This document shows, one piece after another, positions 18,034-28,333 of a stretch of 64,000 bases of DNA. The stretch lies in contig NZ_CP031941.1 in NCBI RefSeq assembly GCF_003443655.1, forward strand, positions 4,772,501-4,836,500. Direction: 5' to 3'. Position 1 is the first letter of the stretch, and every line of letters starts with the position of its first letter. Position numbers and translations under genes: made by a program. The stretch is from Nostoc sphaeroides. Lineage in GTDB: Bacteria > Cyanobacteriota > Cyanobacteriia > Cyanobacteriales > Nostocaceae. Under the pieces are notes generated by a model, which was not told where the DNA came from, did not search any database, and worked only from the letters and a program-made list of their open reading frames with translations.

Positions 18034-18693
18034 ATGATTAATTTAAAATCTAGATTACTAAATGCAACTCTAGCCATTACTGCTGCAATTCCTTTAGCTA
18101 CTGCTGGGTTGTTTACATCTACTGGTTCAGCACAAGCTGCTGCACTCAATGGCGGTTTTAATTACGGTAGTGCTGGGTTTCCTGCTACTACGGTTACAGT
18201 GTCCAAAACATCCTTAAAATTTGACCCTAGCCCTGGTTTAGCCTCACTATCATTACGAAGTGGACATTTTACAGCATTCAACGCAGCTAGCATATTTAAC
18301 GTTACAACTAACCCTTTAGCAGCTGGTTCTCTTTTTCTTGACTTAGGTGTATTTGCAACCCCTGGCACTCTCACAGATGGAGCAAATACATTTCGTTTGA
18401 CAGCTTTCAATACCCCGACATTCTCTATACAGAGTGCAGGAACAAATGTAAGAGTGAATTACCTTGGATTCTTTGATGATGGAGCTGGTAACAAAACCAA
18501 TGCAGAGGGATACATCACTTTTGTTACTCAAGATACTGATGCAGAAGGAACTTACAATAGTGGTAAAACGTTTGATGCAACCTTTACAGGTCTTGCGGTA
18601 AGTACAGTTCCCGAACCAGCTGCATTATTAGGCTTGGGTGCAGTAGGTGCAGTAATGGCTATGTCTCGCCGACGCAAAAGTTTCGCTCAATAG
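18034..18693 (+). CDS. PEP-CTERM sorting-domain protein
   Basis: 219 residues. N-terminal Sec signal (KSRLLNATLAITAAIPLATAGLF, cleavage near SAQA-A at about 33-35), a beta-rich body, and a C-terminal VPEPAALLGLGAVGAVMAMS-RRR tail: the PEP motif, hydrophobic helix and basic end that define PEP-CTERM exosortase substrates. The protein should be exported and processed at the outer surface, probably into the sheath or exopolysaccharide. The body resembles other cyanobacterial PEP-CTERM proteins but has no enzymatic motif. A strong T-tailed hairpin follows at 18752. Confidence 0.9.
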   Translation: MINLKSRLLNATLAITAAIPLATAGLFTSTGSAQAAALNGGFNYGSAGFPATTVTVSKTSLKFDPSPGLASLSLRSGHFTAFNAASIFNVTTNPLAAGSLFLDLGVFATPGTLTDGANTFRLTAFNTPTFSIQSAGTNVRVNYLGFFDDGAGNKTNAEGYITFVTQDTDAEGTYNSGKTFDATFTGLAVSTVPEPAALLGLGAVGAVMAMSRRRKSFAQ

Positions 18694-18714
18694 ACCTAAT
18701 TCTAAATATAAAAA

Positions 18715-18741
18715 AGTTACTTTTAGCAACTAAAAGTAACT
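18715..18741 (-). terminator. Hairpin terminator reading on the minus strand
   Basis: A perfect 12-bp stem AGTTACTTTTAG / CTAAAAGTAACT with a 3-nt loop. On the minus strand it is followed by TTTTTATA, so it fits as terminator of the nblB-like gene 115 bp upstream of it. Confidence 0.6.
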
Positions 18742-18751
18742 CTAATTTATC

Positions 18752-18802
18752 AATTCGATTTGGTTGGAATACAAAATTTTCCCAACCAGGTCGAATTTTT
18801 TT
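18752..18802 (+). terminator. Rho-independent terminator of the PEP-CTERM gene
   Basis: A long stem AATTCGATTTGGTTGG / CCAACCAGGTCGAATT (one or two G-T or mismatched positions), loop about 13 nt, then seven T residues. Located 60 bp past the stop at 18693. Confidence 0.75.
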
Positions 18803-18855
18803 ATCCGGTCAGACGAATCTATATTAAAGGTGAATTTATTTAACCTGAAATAGAC

Positions 18856-19521
18856 TTAAACTGATTGCAAAGATTGTTTTGCTTCAGTTGCGATCGCTTC
18901 CATTTCATCATTAGCTAGAGTTTCTAATATAGATTTAGCTTCTGCACTACCCAAACGGGCCAAGGCTTGTACAACTCTGTAACGAATTTGCCAATCTGGA
19001 TTGGTAGCATAGGGAGCCAACAAAGGAACTGCTTGTAAATCTCCCAAGTCACCTAAAGAACTAATAGCAGCAGTTTGGACTAATTCGTTTTCTGATGAAA
19101 GTGCCTCTTTGAGTAGTTCAAAGGCTCGTGGATCGCCCAACTCTCCTAATGTGGCGATAATACTGAATTGTATTAGCCATTCAGTGGTTGTATGGTAAAG
19201 GTGTTGCAAGTCTTCAAAAGCTTCATGTAACTTCAAAGCGCCCAAACAGTCTGCTGCTGCTGCTTGGACATCTACTTCGGAGTCATGAAGCAAGCGATCG
19301 CGCAAGATATCCAAAGATAACTGTAAATCTTGTGTTCCGAGTGTATCCATTTGACTCACCGCCGAGTACCGCACACGGGAATTGGGATCGCCAATAGCAC
19401 TTTGAATTAATTCAAAGGCGATCGCAGGTTCCAGTTCGCGGATTTGATTTACTGCACGTAAGCGATCGCCTAAATTCTCAGAACTGAGCAATTGCTGAAC
19501 AGACTCTGGAGTAATACTCAT
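18856..19521 (-). CDS. nblB: HEAT-repeat protein, NblB-like phycobilisome degradation factor
   Basis: 221 residues built of about six HEAT-type helical repeats (VNQIRELEPAIAFELIQSAIGD, VRYSAVSQMDTLG, VQAAAADCLGALK, IATLGELGDPRAFELLKEAL, ISSLGDLGDLQAVPLLAPYA, VVQALARLGSAEAKSILETLA, shown in parts). Length and sequence style match the cyanobacterial NblB group, relatives of the CpcE bilin lyases; NblB takes part in phycobilisome turnover under nutrient stress, working with NblA. Other HEAT proteins of the lyase family look alike, so orthology rather than paralogy is not proven. The CBS gene lies 85 bp upstream on the same strand. Confidence 0.75.
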   Translation of the reverse strand: MSITPESVQQLLSSENLGDRLRAVNQIRELEPAIAFELIQSAIGDPNSRVRYSAVSQMDTLGTQDLQLSLDILRDRLLHDSEVDVQAAAADCLGALKLHEAFEDLQHLYHTTTEWLIQFSIIATLGELGDPRAFELLKEALSSENELVQTAAISSLGDLGDLQAVPLLAPYATNPDWQIRYRVVQALARLGSAEAKSILETLANDEMEAIATEAKQSLQSV

Positions 19522-19606
19522 TTAGTTATCCTGATTTTCAAAGGTGTAAAAAATAGTCATGAGTCAACAGTCAAAAAACTCTTGACAAATGACAAATGAC
19601 AAATGA

Positions 19607-20071
19607 TTAATCTTGACTTGCTGCCATTGCCCGAATAATATCACCACGAGTCAGGATACCAATTACTTGATTCGTGCCGTCAAGTACTGGCAAGCGGTGA
19701 ACGCTGCGATCGTGCATAATCGTAGCGGCTTGGCTTAAAGTTTTATCAGGGGAAATAGCGATCGGGTTTTTACTCATCACCTCCCCAACGGTTTGCCCTA
19801 AAGCCTTGTGCAAATCACGTTCATAAGTAGCAGGATTTTTTAAATAGATAACGCTATCAAGAAACATGATGTACGCAGGTGGAGTAACACCAGTTTCTTG
19901 CCACATCAAATCAGTTTCTGATATAATACCCACCAATTTACCGACATCATCCACAACAGGTAGTCCACTGATGTGGCGTTCTGCGAGAATTTGGATAGCT
20001 TCCTTCAGTGGAGTTTCCACCCGAACGACAATAGGATCGCGGCTCATCACATCGGCAACGGTTTTAGGCAT
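19607..20071 (-). CDS. Tandem CBS-domain protein
   Basis: 154 residues with two CBS domains: TVADVMSRDPIVVRVETPLKEA...ISGLPVVDD..KLVGIISETDL (residues 4-58) and VGEVMSKNPIAISPDKTLSQA...VHRLPVLDG..QVIGILTRGDI (94-148). Tandem CBS pairs bind adenosyl nucleotides such as AMP or ATP; free-standing ones regulate partner proteins, and in plants and cyanobacteria some bind thioredoxin. The partner is not evident. A stretch between the domains (PPAYIMFLDSVIYLKNPATYERDL) is typical of this cyanobacterial and plastid subgroup. Confidence 0.92.
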   Translation of the reverse strand: MPKTVADVMSRDPIVVRVETPLKEAIQILAERHISGLPVVDDVGKLVGIISETDLMWQETGVTPPAYIMFLDSVIYLKNPATYERDLHKALGQTVGEVMSKNPIAISPDKTLSQAATIMHDRSVHRLPVLDGTNQVIGILTRGDIIRAMAASQD

Positions 20072-20241
20072 TTATTTATTTACACTTTTAATCAAAGTCC
20101 CTCCGCTTATTGTAGAAAATTGCGGGACTCAACCTGATGCAATTAATAGATTGTTACGGTATTGGGCATTGGGCATTGGGCATTGGGCATTGATATATTA
20201 ATAATTCTTCTTCCCCTGCTCCCTCATCTCCCTCATCTCCC

Positions 20242-20673
20242 TCATCTCCCCACTCCCCACTCCCCACTCCCTTTTAAGGCAGCAATAATTTGAATATTTG
20301 CTTTAGGAAAAGTAAACTCCTCCAGTTCTTCCAAGGTTACCCAGCGAATTTCATCAGATTCCAACGGTTGGGGAATACCTGTAACATGGCGGCAGTGATG
20401 TACTGTGAGGGTAACGCGCAAGTCTGTATAGGTGTGATCAATAGTAATCAGATGCTCTCCTACTTCAATTACTATTCCCAGTTCTTCAGAAATTTCTCGT
20501 TGAATACACTCTCGGATAGTTTCACCAGGCTCAATTTTACCACCAGGAAATTCCCACAAACCACCCATTGCTCCTTCTGGACGACGGCGATCGATTAAAA
20601 TTTGCTCTTGATCGTTCCAAATTACTCCAACACCAATAATTTTATGGGGTGGGAAAGAACTGGTTTCACTCAT
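20242..20673 (-). CDS. mutT: MutT-type Nudix hydrolase (8-oxo-dGTP diphosphatase)
   Basis: 143 residues. Nudix box GGKIEPGETIRECIQREISEELGI at about residues 45-67 has the complete GX5EX7REUXEEXGU pattern; FPGG precedes it. Family enzymes hydrolyse oxidised dGTP and so prevent A:T to C:G mutations. The start at 20673 is chosen because the longer frame to 20811 would translate the mobile element at 20720-20854. The last residues (GSGEWGVGR) and the stop codon are encoded by a GGGGAGT-type heptamer array, so the natural C-terminus appears to have been overwritten by repeat DNA. Confidence 0.9.
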   Translation of the reverse strand: MSETSSFPPHKIIGVGVIWNDQEQILIDRRRPEGAMGGLWEFPGGKIEPGETIRECIQREISEELGIVIEVGEHLITIDHTYTDLRVTLTVHHCRHVTGIPQPLESDEIRWVTLEELEEFTFPKANIQIIAALKGSGEWGVGR

Positions 20674-20719
20674 GGTTAATTGGGGAGATGATGAACTACT
20701 TTTGCTAATGGTACATTTA

Positions 20720-20854
20720 GGGAACTCCAAAAAATAAATTATTCCACATTCAAGTCGTTGACTGTTGACTGTTGACTGTTGACTGAAAACTCGTGAACCG
20801 TCAACGGTCAACAGTGAACAATAGCAATGGAATATTTTTTTACTTGGAAGTCCC
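20720..20854. mobile_element. MITE with internal CAACAGT array and TTA target duplication (copy 3, inverted)
   Basis: 135 bp, reverse orientation relative to the copies at 16349 and 17843. Four array units. Flanked by TTA on both sides (20717-20719, 20855-20857). Lies 47 bp upstream of the mutT start and probably within its promoter region. Confidence 0.88.
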
Positions 20855-21551
20855 TTATGTACTATTTATCAATAAGTTTTTTTAATTCAAGCATTTAAAA
20901 ACTTGCAGCTTCTATAGTTGCCTATGGGAAAAATTTATTGTTAGTCAAAAACTTTGAAGAAGAAATCAAAGATTTTAAGCAAGTATTAAAAATACAGCGT
21001 ATTTCAGGTAAATGAGGTACGGAAGTAGGGGCATGGCACTGCCATGCCCTTACAATTATCTGTACCTCACCAACTTGCAATCTGCTGTAATTGAGCCAAA
21101 GGCAGTGAAAAAAACGTATGGGTAGATACTCTAGAGCAGTTAATACGGGATGACGAGGGATACTAACTTCTAATAACAAAACTCCGCAGACTACTTTGAA
21201 CTCTGCCGAGTTTAGATTTATTGCAAAGGTCGTCTAGCCCTATTTCTTTATCCACAAATGTGTATTAATCATTTAGCAATACGCCTCTAGTTGAACTAAT
21301 CACCAAACTATAGGAGGTTCACAGATAAGCAAATCCAAAAACTTCGCGCTACTCTGCGCCAACCTCCGCGTTCCTCTGCGTTTAAATTTAAACCTTAATT
21401 CGTCACTGTTTTGGATATTTTAGAAATATTTAGCTGATGCATGATTGGGAATTAGGAGCAAAGATTTCGCAGAGGCTTATTTTAAATTTATATCACTATG
21501 AATGTGACTAGCTATAAACCCAACAACAATATTGAATTTACCATTACATTT
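20855..21551. other. Non-coding stretch with one TACAGC-type element
   Basis: No supported ORF. Contains the TIR element at 20993-21089. The remaining DNA (about 21090-21551) shows no clear motif beyond a short CCTCCGCGTTCCTCTGCG direct-repeat-like text near 21365. Confidence 0.5.
20993..21089. mobile_element. MITE-like element, TACAGCAGATTGC family (copy 2, inverted)
   Basis: 97 bp, reverse complement begins TACAGCAGATTGCAAG and ends CATTTACCTGAAATACGCTGTA, as in the copy at 7667. The central palindrome here is GGGCATGGCAGTGCCATGCCC, unlike the GTAGAGACG hairpin in the other copy. Confidence 0.65.
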
Positions 21552-21896
21552 CTAGTCAATTTCGCTGCTGTTGGTTTCAGATCCTTGTAGAGCGATTTCA
21601 AAATCCATTCTCTGTTCAGCGTTACGCAAGAAATAACCACTAATCATAGCAGAAGCCAGAAGCCGACCCAGACTTTCTCGACTGGTAGTTACAGTAACGC
21701 CAAAGCTTTCTGAAGGTAAATTACCCAATAGTCCTGTAATATTCCGTTCCATCACCTGAAAAACTTCGGCAGATGTGGGTTTAGATAGTTGGGTAACTGT
21801 TTCAGGACTCAAAGATTTAACATACTGCCATAGCAAATCGCTAGTTTCCGATTCGCTATTGAAAAATTCTGAGACACGATTGGATGGGTTATTCAT
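21552..21896 (-). CDS. DUF760 family protein
   Basis: 114 residues, soluble and mostly helical. The block LLWQYVKSLSPETVTQLSKPTSAEVFQVMERNI... then GLLG, TTSRESLGRLLASAMISGYFLRNAEQRM is the DUF760 pattern, conserved in cyanobacteria and plastids. No biochemical role is assigned with certainty. The ATG at 21896 is followed by a plausible body; an A/G-rich GGAG lies about 6 nt upstream (AAGGAGCT). Single gene, flanked by repeat-containing spacers. Confidence 0.85.
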   Translation of the reverse strand: MNNPSNRVSEFFNSESETSDLLWQYVKSLSPETVTQLSKPTSAEVFQVMERNITGLLGNLPSESFGVTVTTSRESLGRLLASAMISGYFLRNAEQRMDFEIALQGSETNSSEID

Positions 21897-22321
21897 TTTT
21901 TAGCTCCTTAACTCCACTACTAGCTGCGGTGCTTGTGTTTGAAGATTAAATGTCTGTTTTGGATTAGACTTAGCTAGCTATTTCGTCTTCCTGTCAACTA
22001 ATGTAACAAGCTAGCGTAAGAGTGGAAGTAGGCGTAACCGTACCAAAGTCAGCGTATTTTCTCACCCATTGGTCAGCCCCTTCCCTACGGGACGCTGCGC
22101 GAACGGGGAAGTCAAAAGTCAAAAGTCAAAAGTCAAAAATTTACCAACCCCATAAATAAATTTAGTTGCTCTGAATCAACTTACGTAGTATTTCTTGCAC
22201 TGCGTGTCACTACATACATATTTTTTATTTTCCATAAATAAATTTACTTGCTCTCTACCTTTTTATTTCTGGTCATTAGTCCTTTGTAAATAACTCACAA
22301 CAAAGGACTAATGACTAATGA
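21897..22321. other. Intergenic with short AAAGTCA array
   Basis: Contains about four AAAGTCA heptamers (22110-22140), a GC-rich palindrome near 22085, and a TTAGTCCTTTG / CAAAGGACTAA inverted repeat at about 22277-22313 near the sigma-factor stop that may serve as its terminator. No gene. Confidence 0.55.
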
Positions 22322-23320
22322 CTAACTTGCCAAATATTCACCCATATTGGCTTTAGACTTGCGAAGTTTAGTTAAAGCTTCCCGCTCAATTTGCCGGACT
22401 CGTTCTCGGCTGATGTTCAAAATTTCACCAATTCTAGCCAGCGTCAGGGCTTGCCCATCAGTTAAGCCAAAGCGCAGCGTAATCACTTCCTTCTGTTGTG
22501 GCGTGAGGTCACCCATCAGGCGATCTAAGTCATAAGATAGGGAAGATTGCATGACAAACTCTTCTGGAGATGCTCCTGGATCTTCCAGCATTTCTCCAAG
22601 TTCGGTGTCGTAATTATCACCCAGCCGCAAATCTAAGGAAAGGGGCAAACGCGCCTTTTCTAGATACTCTCGCACTTGTTTGGGGGTCAATTCTAATTCT
22701 TCAGCTAGCTCCCCAGCTGTCGGAGCGCGTCCCAATTTTTGAGACAATTGACGCTGTGCCTTTTTAATCTTATTTAATTTTTCAGTGATATGGATAGGCA
22801 GCCGAATCGTGCGGGCTTTTTCGGCAATAGCACGGGTGATAGCTTGCCGAATCCACCAATAGGCATAAGTAGAAAATCTATACCCTTTGGTAGGGTCAAA
22901 CTTTTCCACGCCCCGTTGCATACCAATACTACCTTCTTGGATCAAGTCCAGTAAATCGACGTTGCGCTTTATGTACTTTTTGGCAACGGAGACTACCAGC
23001 CGCAAATTGGCTTCTACCATCTTACGCTTGGCAATCTCACCATCAGCGATCGCTTCGTTCAACTCTGCTGGTTCTAGCTTTGTCGTTTTGGCCCACTCTT
23101 CTAAAGTCGGTTGACGACCTAGCTGGGTGGCAAGAGATTCCCTTGATTCGTGCAAAGCGCAGGAACGTTGCACCTGTTTACCATAGAAAATCTCTTCCTC
23201 GTGTGTTAAGAGTGGCACACGGCCAATCTCACGCAGGTAAGTCCGCACGAGGTCTGTGGCTGTCTGAGCGGTCTTCATGGCGCTACTCTTTGGTAATGAT
23301 GGGTTTGGCGGTAGGGTCAT
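22322..23320 (-). CDS. Group 2 (SigA-like, non-essential type) RNA polymerase sigma factor
   Basis: 332 residues. Region 1.2 ([21 protein letters not shown]), region 2 ([26 protein letters not shown], then [29 protein letters not shown], shown in parts) and region 4 (ITLRFGL....[28 protein letters not shown]) are all present. It lacks the long N-terminal extension of the primary sigma, as expected for group 2. Nostoc relatives have several such factors for nutrient, light or heterocyst-stage switching; which one this is cannot be fixed without alignment. Start ATG at 23320; a second in-frame ATG is at 23278. Confidence 0.93.
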   Translation of the reverse strand: MTLPPNPSLPKSSAMKTAQTATDLVRTYLREIGRVPLLTHEEEIFYGKQVQRSCALHESRESLATQLGRQPTLEEWAKTTKLEPAELNEAIADGEIAKRKMVEANLRLVVSVAKKYIKRNVDLLDLIQEGSIGMQRGVEKFDPTKGYRFSTYAYWWIRQAITRAIAEKARTIRLPIHITEKLNKIKKAQRQLSQKLGRAPTAGELAEELELTPKQVREYLEKARLPLSLDLRLGDNYDTELGEMLEDPGASPEEFVMQSSLSYDLDRLMGDLTPQQKEVITLRFGLTDGQALTLARIGEILNISRERVRQIEREALTKLRKSKANMGEYLAS

Positions 23321-23834
23321 TAAGGGATAGATGCTTTTTTAGGGTGCTACCCAGTCAGACTGGGAACCTATGGTATGGTTTGCAACTTACGCATCCGAGA
23401 AACTCGGCTGCTCATAATAATCAAATTTAGGCTTCTTAACTGCTAAAAGTTACAGTTATTTCCTACTTTTCACAAGTATCTAGAGTTAGATAAATGGTAG
23501 CTTCTTAAACATTTTTTTATTGGAGCCTTATTAACAATTGTAACATTTATGAGAATATTTTGGCTAGATGGCGACATTAAATTTCCTGGTTGTTCCAGTT
23601 CAGGCAACGTCGCCCTTTCTCTCCAGGCTGACTAGAAGTCAATTTAAGAAATTCTCAGGTTCAAATAATTTTCCTCATATTTGTTAAAGTATCTCTAATG
23701 AGAACTATAGTCATTCTCTTATAACAATTACTTAATTTTTGTGGGGAGTGGGGAGTGGGGAATGGGGAATGGTTATTCTCCTTGTCTCCCTCATCTCCCC
23801 AATTCCAAACTCCTAACTCCTAACTCCCTACTCC
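23321..23834. other. Intergenic with heptamer arrays
   Basis: Spacer between the sigma factor start and the carB stop. From about 23740 to 23845 there is GGGGAGT/GGGGAAT repeat DNA followed by CTAACTC/CTACTCC repeats in the opposite sense, which can fold into a large hairpin. The carB stop codon lies in the last unit. Confidence 0.65.
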
Positions 23835-26800
23835 CTACTCCCTCGCAATCGGGCAATACTCTTGAATGGTTTTTACGTCCAAAGTCGTATTTTGTAAAGA
23901 ACGGATGGCGGCGACGGTAGCTTTCGCGCCCGCGATGGTAGTAATTATGGGAATTTTGTAAGCTAAAGCTGTGCGGCGAATTAACCTAGCATCAGTGTGG
24001 GCTTCTTCTCCTGAAGGTGTGTTGATAATAAGTTGGATTTTCTGGTTTTTGATTGCATCTAGGACGTGGGGACGGCCTTCGTGGAGTTTTAACACTAATT
24101 GAATATTTAACCCTTGTTCGAGAAGAACTCGCCGTGTACCAACGGTAGCCATCACTGTAAAGCCCAAATCGATAAACTCTTTCACCACACCACTGGCAGC
24201 AGCTTTATCGCGATCGCTCATTGATACAAATACAGTTCCACTTAGCGGTAAACGCTCCCCAGCACCTAATTCTGCTTTGGCAAAGGCCCGGCCAAAGTCG
24301 CTGTCAATCCCCATCACCTCACCAGTGGATCTCATTTCTGGGCCCAATATTGTATCAGTTCCGGGGAATTTATTAAAGGGTAATACTGCTTCTTTTACAG
24401 CAATATGTGTCGGAATAACTTCCTCGGTAAAATGTAGCTCCTCTAAAGTTTTACCCGACATAATTAAGGACGCTAGTTTTGCCAACTGTATGCCCGTTGC
24501 TTTAGAAACAAATGGGACTGTGCGGGAAGCGCGGGGGTTGGCTTCTAAAATGTAAACTTGGGGAGAATAACTGCTTGCGCCGACAACGGCAAATTGGATA
24601 TTCATCAACCCCACAACTGACAGCGCTTGCGCTAGCTGCACCGTCCATGTGCGAATTTGATTGAGAACTGCTGGTGATAGAGAAATTGAAGGTAAAGAAC
24701 AAGCGGAATCTCCTGAGTGAATCCCCGCTTGCTCAATGTGTTCCATGATGCCACCAATCACCACCCGTCCGGTATGATCGGCGATCGCATCTACATCCAC
24801 TTCGATCGCATTTTCCAAAAACTTATCAATCAAAATCGGATGTTCTGGTTCTATGAGTACCGCAAAGCTCATGTAGCGTTCCAACTCAGAATCGGAATAG
24901 ACGATTTCCATCGCTCGTCCCCCTAACACATAGCTGGGACGCACCACCACCGGATAGCCAATCCGTTTGGCGACAATCAGCGCGTCTTCATAACTCCGCG
25001 CAATACCATTAGGCGGTTGGGCAATATTCAACTCTTGGAGAATCTTTTCAAACCGCTCCCGGTTTTCTGCCATGTCGATGGAATCTGGCGATGTACCCCA
25101 AATTTTAGTAAGGAGTCCAGAAGTGTCATTGTTAAGAAACTCTTGTAAAGGAATAGCCAACTTTAGCGGTGTTTGTCCGCCAAACTGGATTATTACCCCG
25201 ACTGGATTTTCAGTTTCGATAATGTTAAGAACATCTTCTTTTGTTAAAGGCTCAAAGTAAAGGCGATCGCTGGTATCGTAGTCGGTCGAAACCGTCTCTG
25301 GGTTAGAGTTGACCATAATCGTCTCATACCCCGCTTTCTTCAAAGCATAAGCGGCGTGACAACAACAATAATCAAACTCAATTCCCTGTCCAATCCGGTT
25401 GGGGCCACCACCCAAAATCAATACTTTTGGCTTGGTTGCGGGTAAAACCTCTGTTTCTTCTTCGTAGGTAGAATAATAGTAGGGAGTAAACGCTTCAAAC
25501 TCAGCAGCGCAGGTATCTACGGTTTTGTAAACTGGGATAATTCCTAGTGACTTGCGGTAGGCGCGAACTTCATCTTCGGTGGTTTTGGTGGCATAGGCAA
25601 TTTGGCGATCGCTATATCCGTCCCGCTTCACCTCATAAAGTTGCTCTTTTGTCAACTGCTGCAAAGGTGTCCGCTTCAGAAATTTCTCAACATCTAGTAG
25701 TTGCTGAAATTTATCTAGGAACCACGGATCAATACCAGTCAGTTCGTAGATTTCCTCAGCAGTAATCCCTAGTTGCAAGGCATGGCGCACGGAGAAAATG
25801 CGATCGGGGTTAGGTGTCCGCAGTTGGGCGCGGATTTGTTCACCACTGGGTAATTTTTCGGCTTTGTCGCAACCCCAACCAGCGCGTCCGGTTTCGAGCG
25901 ATCGCAGCGCCTTTTGGAAGGATTCGTTGAATGTACGCCCAATTGCCATTACTTCCCCGACAGATTTCATTTGGGTTGTCAGTACTGGATCAGATCCGGG
26001 GAATTTTTCAAAGGCGAAGCGGGGAATTTTTGTCACCACATAGTCAATTGTCGGCTCAAAGGACGCGGGAGTTTTCTTGGTGATGTCATTTTTAATTTCA
26101 TCCAAGGTGTAGCCCACAGCCAATTTTGCGGCCATTTTGGCGATGGGAAAACCCGTGGCTTTGGAAGATAAAGCCGAACTGCGGGAAACGCGGGGGTTCA
26201 TCTCAATTACAACCACATCCCCATTAACCGGATTGACGGCAAATTGAATATTAGAACCGCCAGTTTCCACACCGATCTCGCGGATGATTTTAATTGCCAT
26301 ATCCCGCAGCCTTTGATATTCTTTATCAGTGAGGGTTTGCGCGGGAGCGACGGTAATTGAGTCTCCGGTGTGGATGCCCATAGGGTCAAGGTTTTCGATG
26401 GAGCAGATAATCACCACGTTATCTGCCAAATCACGCATTACTTCGAGTTCATATTCTTTCCAGCCGAGTAAAGACTGGTCAATGAGAATTTGCGAAACGG
26501 GGCTGGCATCTATACCTACCTGTGCCATTTCTTCAAATTCTTCTTGGTTGTAAGCAATACCGCCGCCACTTCCACCCATCGTGAAAGCTGGACGAATAAT
26601 TAGGGGATAAGTACCAATCTGGCGGGCAACAGCTTTGGCTTCTTCCAAAGATTCGGCTGTATCGCTGGGACACACAGCTACCCCAATCCTTGCCATTGCT
26701 TCACCAAACAGTTTTCGATCTTCGGCTTTTTCGATCGCTGGTAGTTTAGCGCCGATTAACTCAACGCCGTACTTTTCCAACACCCCATTTTTGGCTAAAG

Positions 26801-27101
26801 CAACGGCGAGATTGAGGGCGGTTTGTCCTCCCATCGTTGGTAGGAGAGCATCAGGGCGTTCTTTTTCAATGACTTTTTCGACCAATTCTGGAGTTAACGG
26901 CTCAATGTAAGTGCGATCGGCCGTTTCTGGGTCGGTCATAATTGTTGCAGGGTTGGAGTTGACCAAAACCACTTCATAGCCTTCTTCTCGCAGCGCTTTA
27001 CAGGCTTGAGTGCCAGAGTAGTCAAACTCACAGGCTTGTCCAATCACAATTGGGCCAGAGCCTAACAGTAGAATCTTCCGGAGGTCATCACGGCGGGGCA
27101 T
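23835..27101 (-). CDS. carB: Carbamoyl-phosphate synthase large subunit
   Basis: 1088 residues, the normal length. Two homologous halves each with ATP-grasp domains ([20 protein letters not shown] at the start of the first, [20 protein letters not shown] at the start of the second), an oligomerisation region between them and a C-terminal MGS-like allosteric domain ([15 protein letters not shown]...[21 protein letters not shown]). With CarA it makes carbamoyl phosphate from glutamine, bicarbonate and two ATP for arginine and pyrimidines. carA is not in the window. The stop (TAG) is formed by the edge of a heptamer array. Links to argH and the cyanophycin genes through arginine supply. Confidence 0.98.
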   Translation of the reverse strand: MPRRDDLRKILLLGSGPIVIGQACEFDYSGTQACKALREEGYEVVLVNSNPATIMTDPETADRTYIEPLTPELVEKVIEKERPDALLPTMGGQTALNLAVALAKNGVLEKYGVELIGAKLPAIEKAEDRKLFGEAMARIGVAVCPSDTAESLEEAKAVARQIGTYPLIIRPAFTMGGSGGGIAYNQEEFEEMAQVGIDASPVSQILIDQSLLGWKEYELEVMRDLADNVVIICSIENLDPMGIHTGDSITVAPAQTLTDKEYQRLRDMAIKIIREIGVETGGSNIQFAVNPVNGDVVVIEMNPRVSRSSALSSKATGFPIAKMAAKLAVGYTLDEIKNDITKKTPASFEPTIDYVVTKIPRFAFEKFPGSDPVLTTQMKSVGEVMAIGRTFNESFQKALRSLETGRAGWGCDKAEKLPSGEQIRAQLRTPNPDRIFSVRHALQLGITAEEIYELTGIDPWFLDKFQQLLDVEKFLKRTPLQQLTKEQLYEVKRDGYSDRQIAYATKTTEDEVRAYRKSLGIIPVYKTVDTCAAEFEAFTPYYYSTYEEETEVLPATKPKVLILGGGPNRIGQGIEFDYCCCHAAYALKKAGYETIMVNSNPETVSTDYDTSDRLYFEPLTKEDVLNIIETENPVGVIIQFGGQTPLKLAIPLQEFLNNDTSGLLTKIWGTSPDSIDMAENRERFEKILQELNIAQPPNGIARSYEDALIVAKRIGYPVVVRPSYVLGGRAMEIVYSDSELERYMSFAVLIEPEHPILIDKFLENAIEVDVDAIADHTGRVVIGGIMEHIEQAGIHSGDSACSLPSISLSPAVLNQIRTWTVQLAQALSVVGLMNIQFAVVGASSYSPQVYILEANPRASRTVPFVSKATGIQLAKLASLIMSGKTLEELHFTEEVIPTHIAVKEAVLPFNKFPGTDTILGPEMRSTGEVMGIDSDFGRAFAKAELGAGERLPLSGTVFVSMSDRDKAAASGVVKEFIDLGFTVMATVGTRRVLLEQGLNIQLVLKLHEGRPHVLDAIKNQKIQLIINTPSGEEAHTDARLIRRTALAYKIPIITTIAGAKATVAAIRSLQNTTLDVKTIQEYCPIARE

Positions 27102-27212
27102 AGTAGTTGCCTTGGAATACGAGAATACAAATCCTGATTATTTTAAGGGTCTTTACCCCCTCTCGTGCTTTTTATTATTAAGTTTTCTAAGTTTGATGAC
27201 AAAGGGGAGTGG

Positions 27213-27406
27213 GTAGAGACGCGATTAATCGCGTCTGTGGGTAGAGACGCGATTAATCGCGTCTGTACAAAATGGGGAGTAGGGGGGCAGACGGCAATAC
27301 GGTTCGGATAAGGTTTTTTGATGATACGCCCTAGATCCAAAGACGCCATAAATCGCCGTCTTTACAAGAGTCAGTCCTTTGTAGAGACGGCGATTTATCG
27401 CGTCTC
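27213..27406. repeat. Cluster of four GTAGAGACGCG-type hairpin modules
   Basis: Two exact head-to-tail copies followed by two more diverged ones (CGCCATAAATCGCCGTC and CGGCGATTTATCGCGTC cores). Here the modules are not enclosed in recognisable TIR elements, unlike those at 9896, 17358, 34137, 47507 and 63384. Confidence 0.75.
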
Positions 27407-27662
27407 TTGCCTTAATCTCCATGCTCAATTATTATTTTCTATTTCTAATTTTATTTAATTGCGATGCTAAAACTTTTCAAGTTTTTGCGAATCTTTATTA
27501 TTTAATTTGATTAGATTTGGTAACAGATGGTTATTTATTCTGGCATATACCTATCTAACTTATTAATTATAAATAAATTTCTTAACTAAAAAGATTTATG
27601 AACTATCTAATTGCTAAAGATTTGCAACGTTAAATATTATGAAAATATGTTTACTTAGATTA

Positions 27663-27710
27663 AAAATAGCAGAGAGATATACGAATACCATCCTCTGCCA
27701 TTTTTTATAA
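27663..27710 (-). terminator. Bidirectional hairpin, likely dps terminator
   Basis: Stem GCAGAGAGAT / ATCCTCTGC with about 11 nt loop; T-runs on both sides (ATTTTTTAT on plus, TATTTTTAAT on minus). Lies about 80 bp past the dps stop on the minus strand. Confidence 0.55.
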
Positions 27711-27778
27711 TATTTTAAGAGTTAGTGCTGCTAACTTTTTGTTTCAGTCTAGGTAGACAAATCTAGATTATGAGAGTT

Positions 27779-28333
27779 TTAGCTTTGAGCAGCTTGAACA
27801 AACCCTAAGGTTAAGCTGTCTTTGGCGAGGAAGTGAGACAAATGATATGCACGTTCCTCAGTTTTCAACAAAATCTTTTCGTACAGATAGCGTGTTCCCC
27901 GATCGCCTAAACTCTCTGCCTGAGCAGCTTGACGCCGAATTACGCCAATGATTGCTTGTTCCGCAGCGAGGTCATTTTCCACCATTTGGCGAGAGGAATA
28001 TACGCCTTCCGATTCTTGTTCAAAACAGGTTAATTCTGCTAATTTGCTGAAGGTCGCTACTGGCACACCACCCAGTCCATCCAAACGTTCTCCAATTTCA
28101 TGAACGTGGTCTTGTACTTGGTTGTAACTTTCGTTAAAAAACTCATGCAGAGAGTAAAATTCTGAGCCTTCAACTACAAAATGATGCTTTTGGTACTGCA
28201 AGTATAGTGCCTGGAAACTAGCTAATACAACGTTGAATCCTTCTGTAACTGGAGCAGTTACGCTGTGATCCAACAACACAGGGTTGTCATATACATTACC
28301 AAAATTCCGTAACAAAGTTTGTGTTTCAGACAT
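27779..28333 (-). CDS. dps: Dps family DNA-binding ferritin-like protein
   Basis: 184 residues, a four-helix ferritin-like fold. The Dps ferroxidase-type residues are visible in [49 protein letters not shown] (shown in parts): H in HHF, E/H in FYSLHEFF and the D/E in [10 protein letters not shown]. Dps dodecamers oxidise Fe(II) with peroxide and protect DNA. Nostoc genomes carry several Dps paralogues with different metal preference; which one this is cannot be told here. No strong ribosome site before the ATG at 28333; an AAAGAGAG stretch lies 10 nt upstream. Confidence 0.9.
   Translation of the reverse strand: MSETQTLLRNFGNVYDNPVLLDHSVTAPVTEGFNVVLASFQALYLQYQKHHFVVEGSEFYSLHEFFNESYNQVQDHVHEIGERLDGLGGVPVATFSKLAELTCFEQESEGVYSSRQMVENDLAAEQAIIGVIRRQAAQAESLGDRGTRYLYEKILLKTEERAYHLSHFLAKDSLTLGFVQAAQS

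Larger units (their letters stand above)
27102..27778. other. Non-coding stretch with hairpin modules and the dps terminator
   Basis: Contains two adjacent GTAGAGACGCGATTAATCGC hairpins (27213-27238, 27241-27267), two diverged relatives (27338-27366, 27379-27406) and an AT-rich region with a hairpin at 27669-27698. No gene is supported. Confidence 0.65.

Noticed and set aside
20674-20811. N-terminal extension of MutT
   Set aside because: This part of the frame is the inserted MITE (20720-20854); the Nudix protein starts at 20673.
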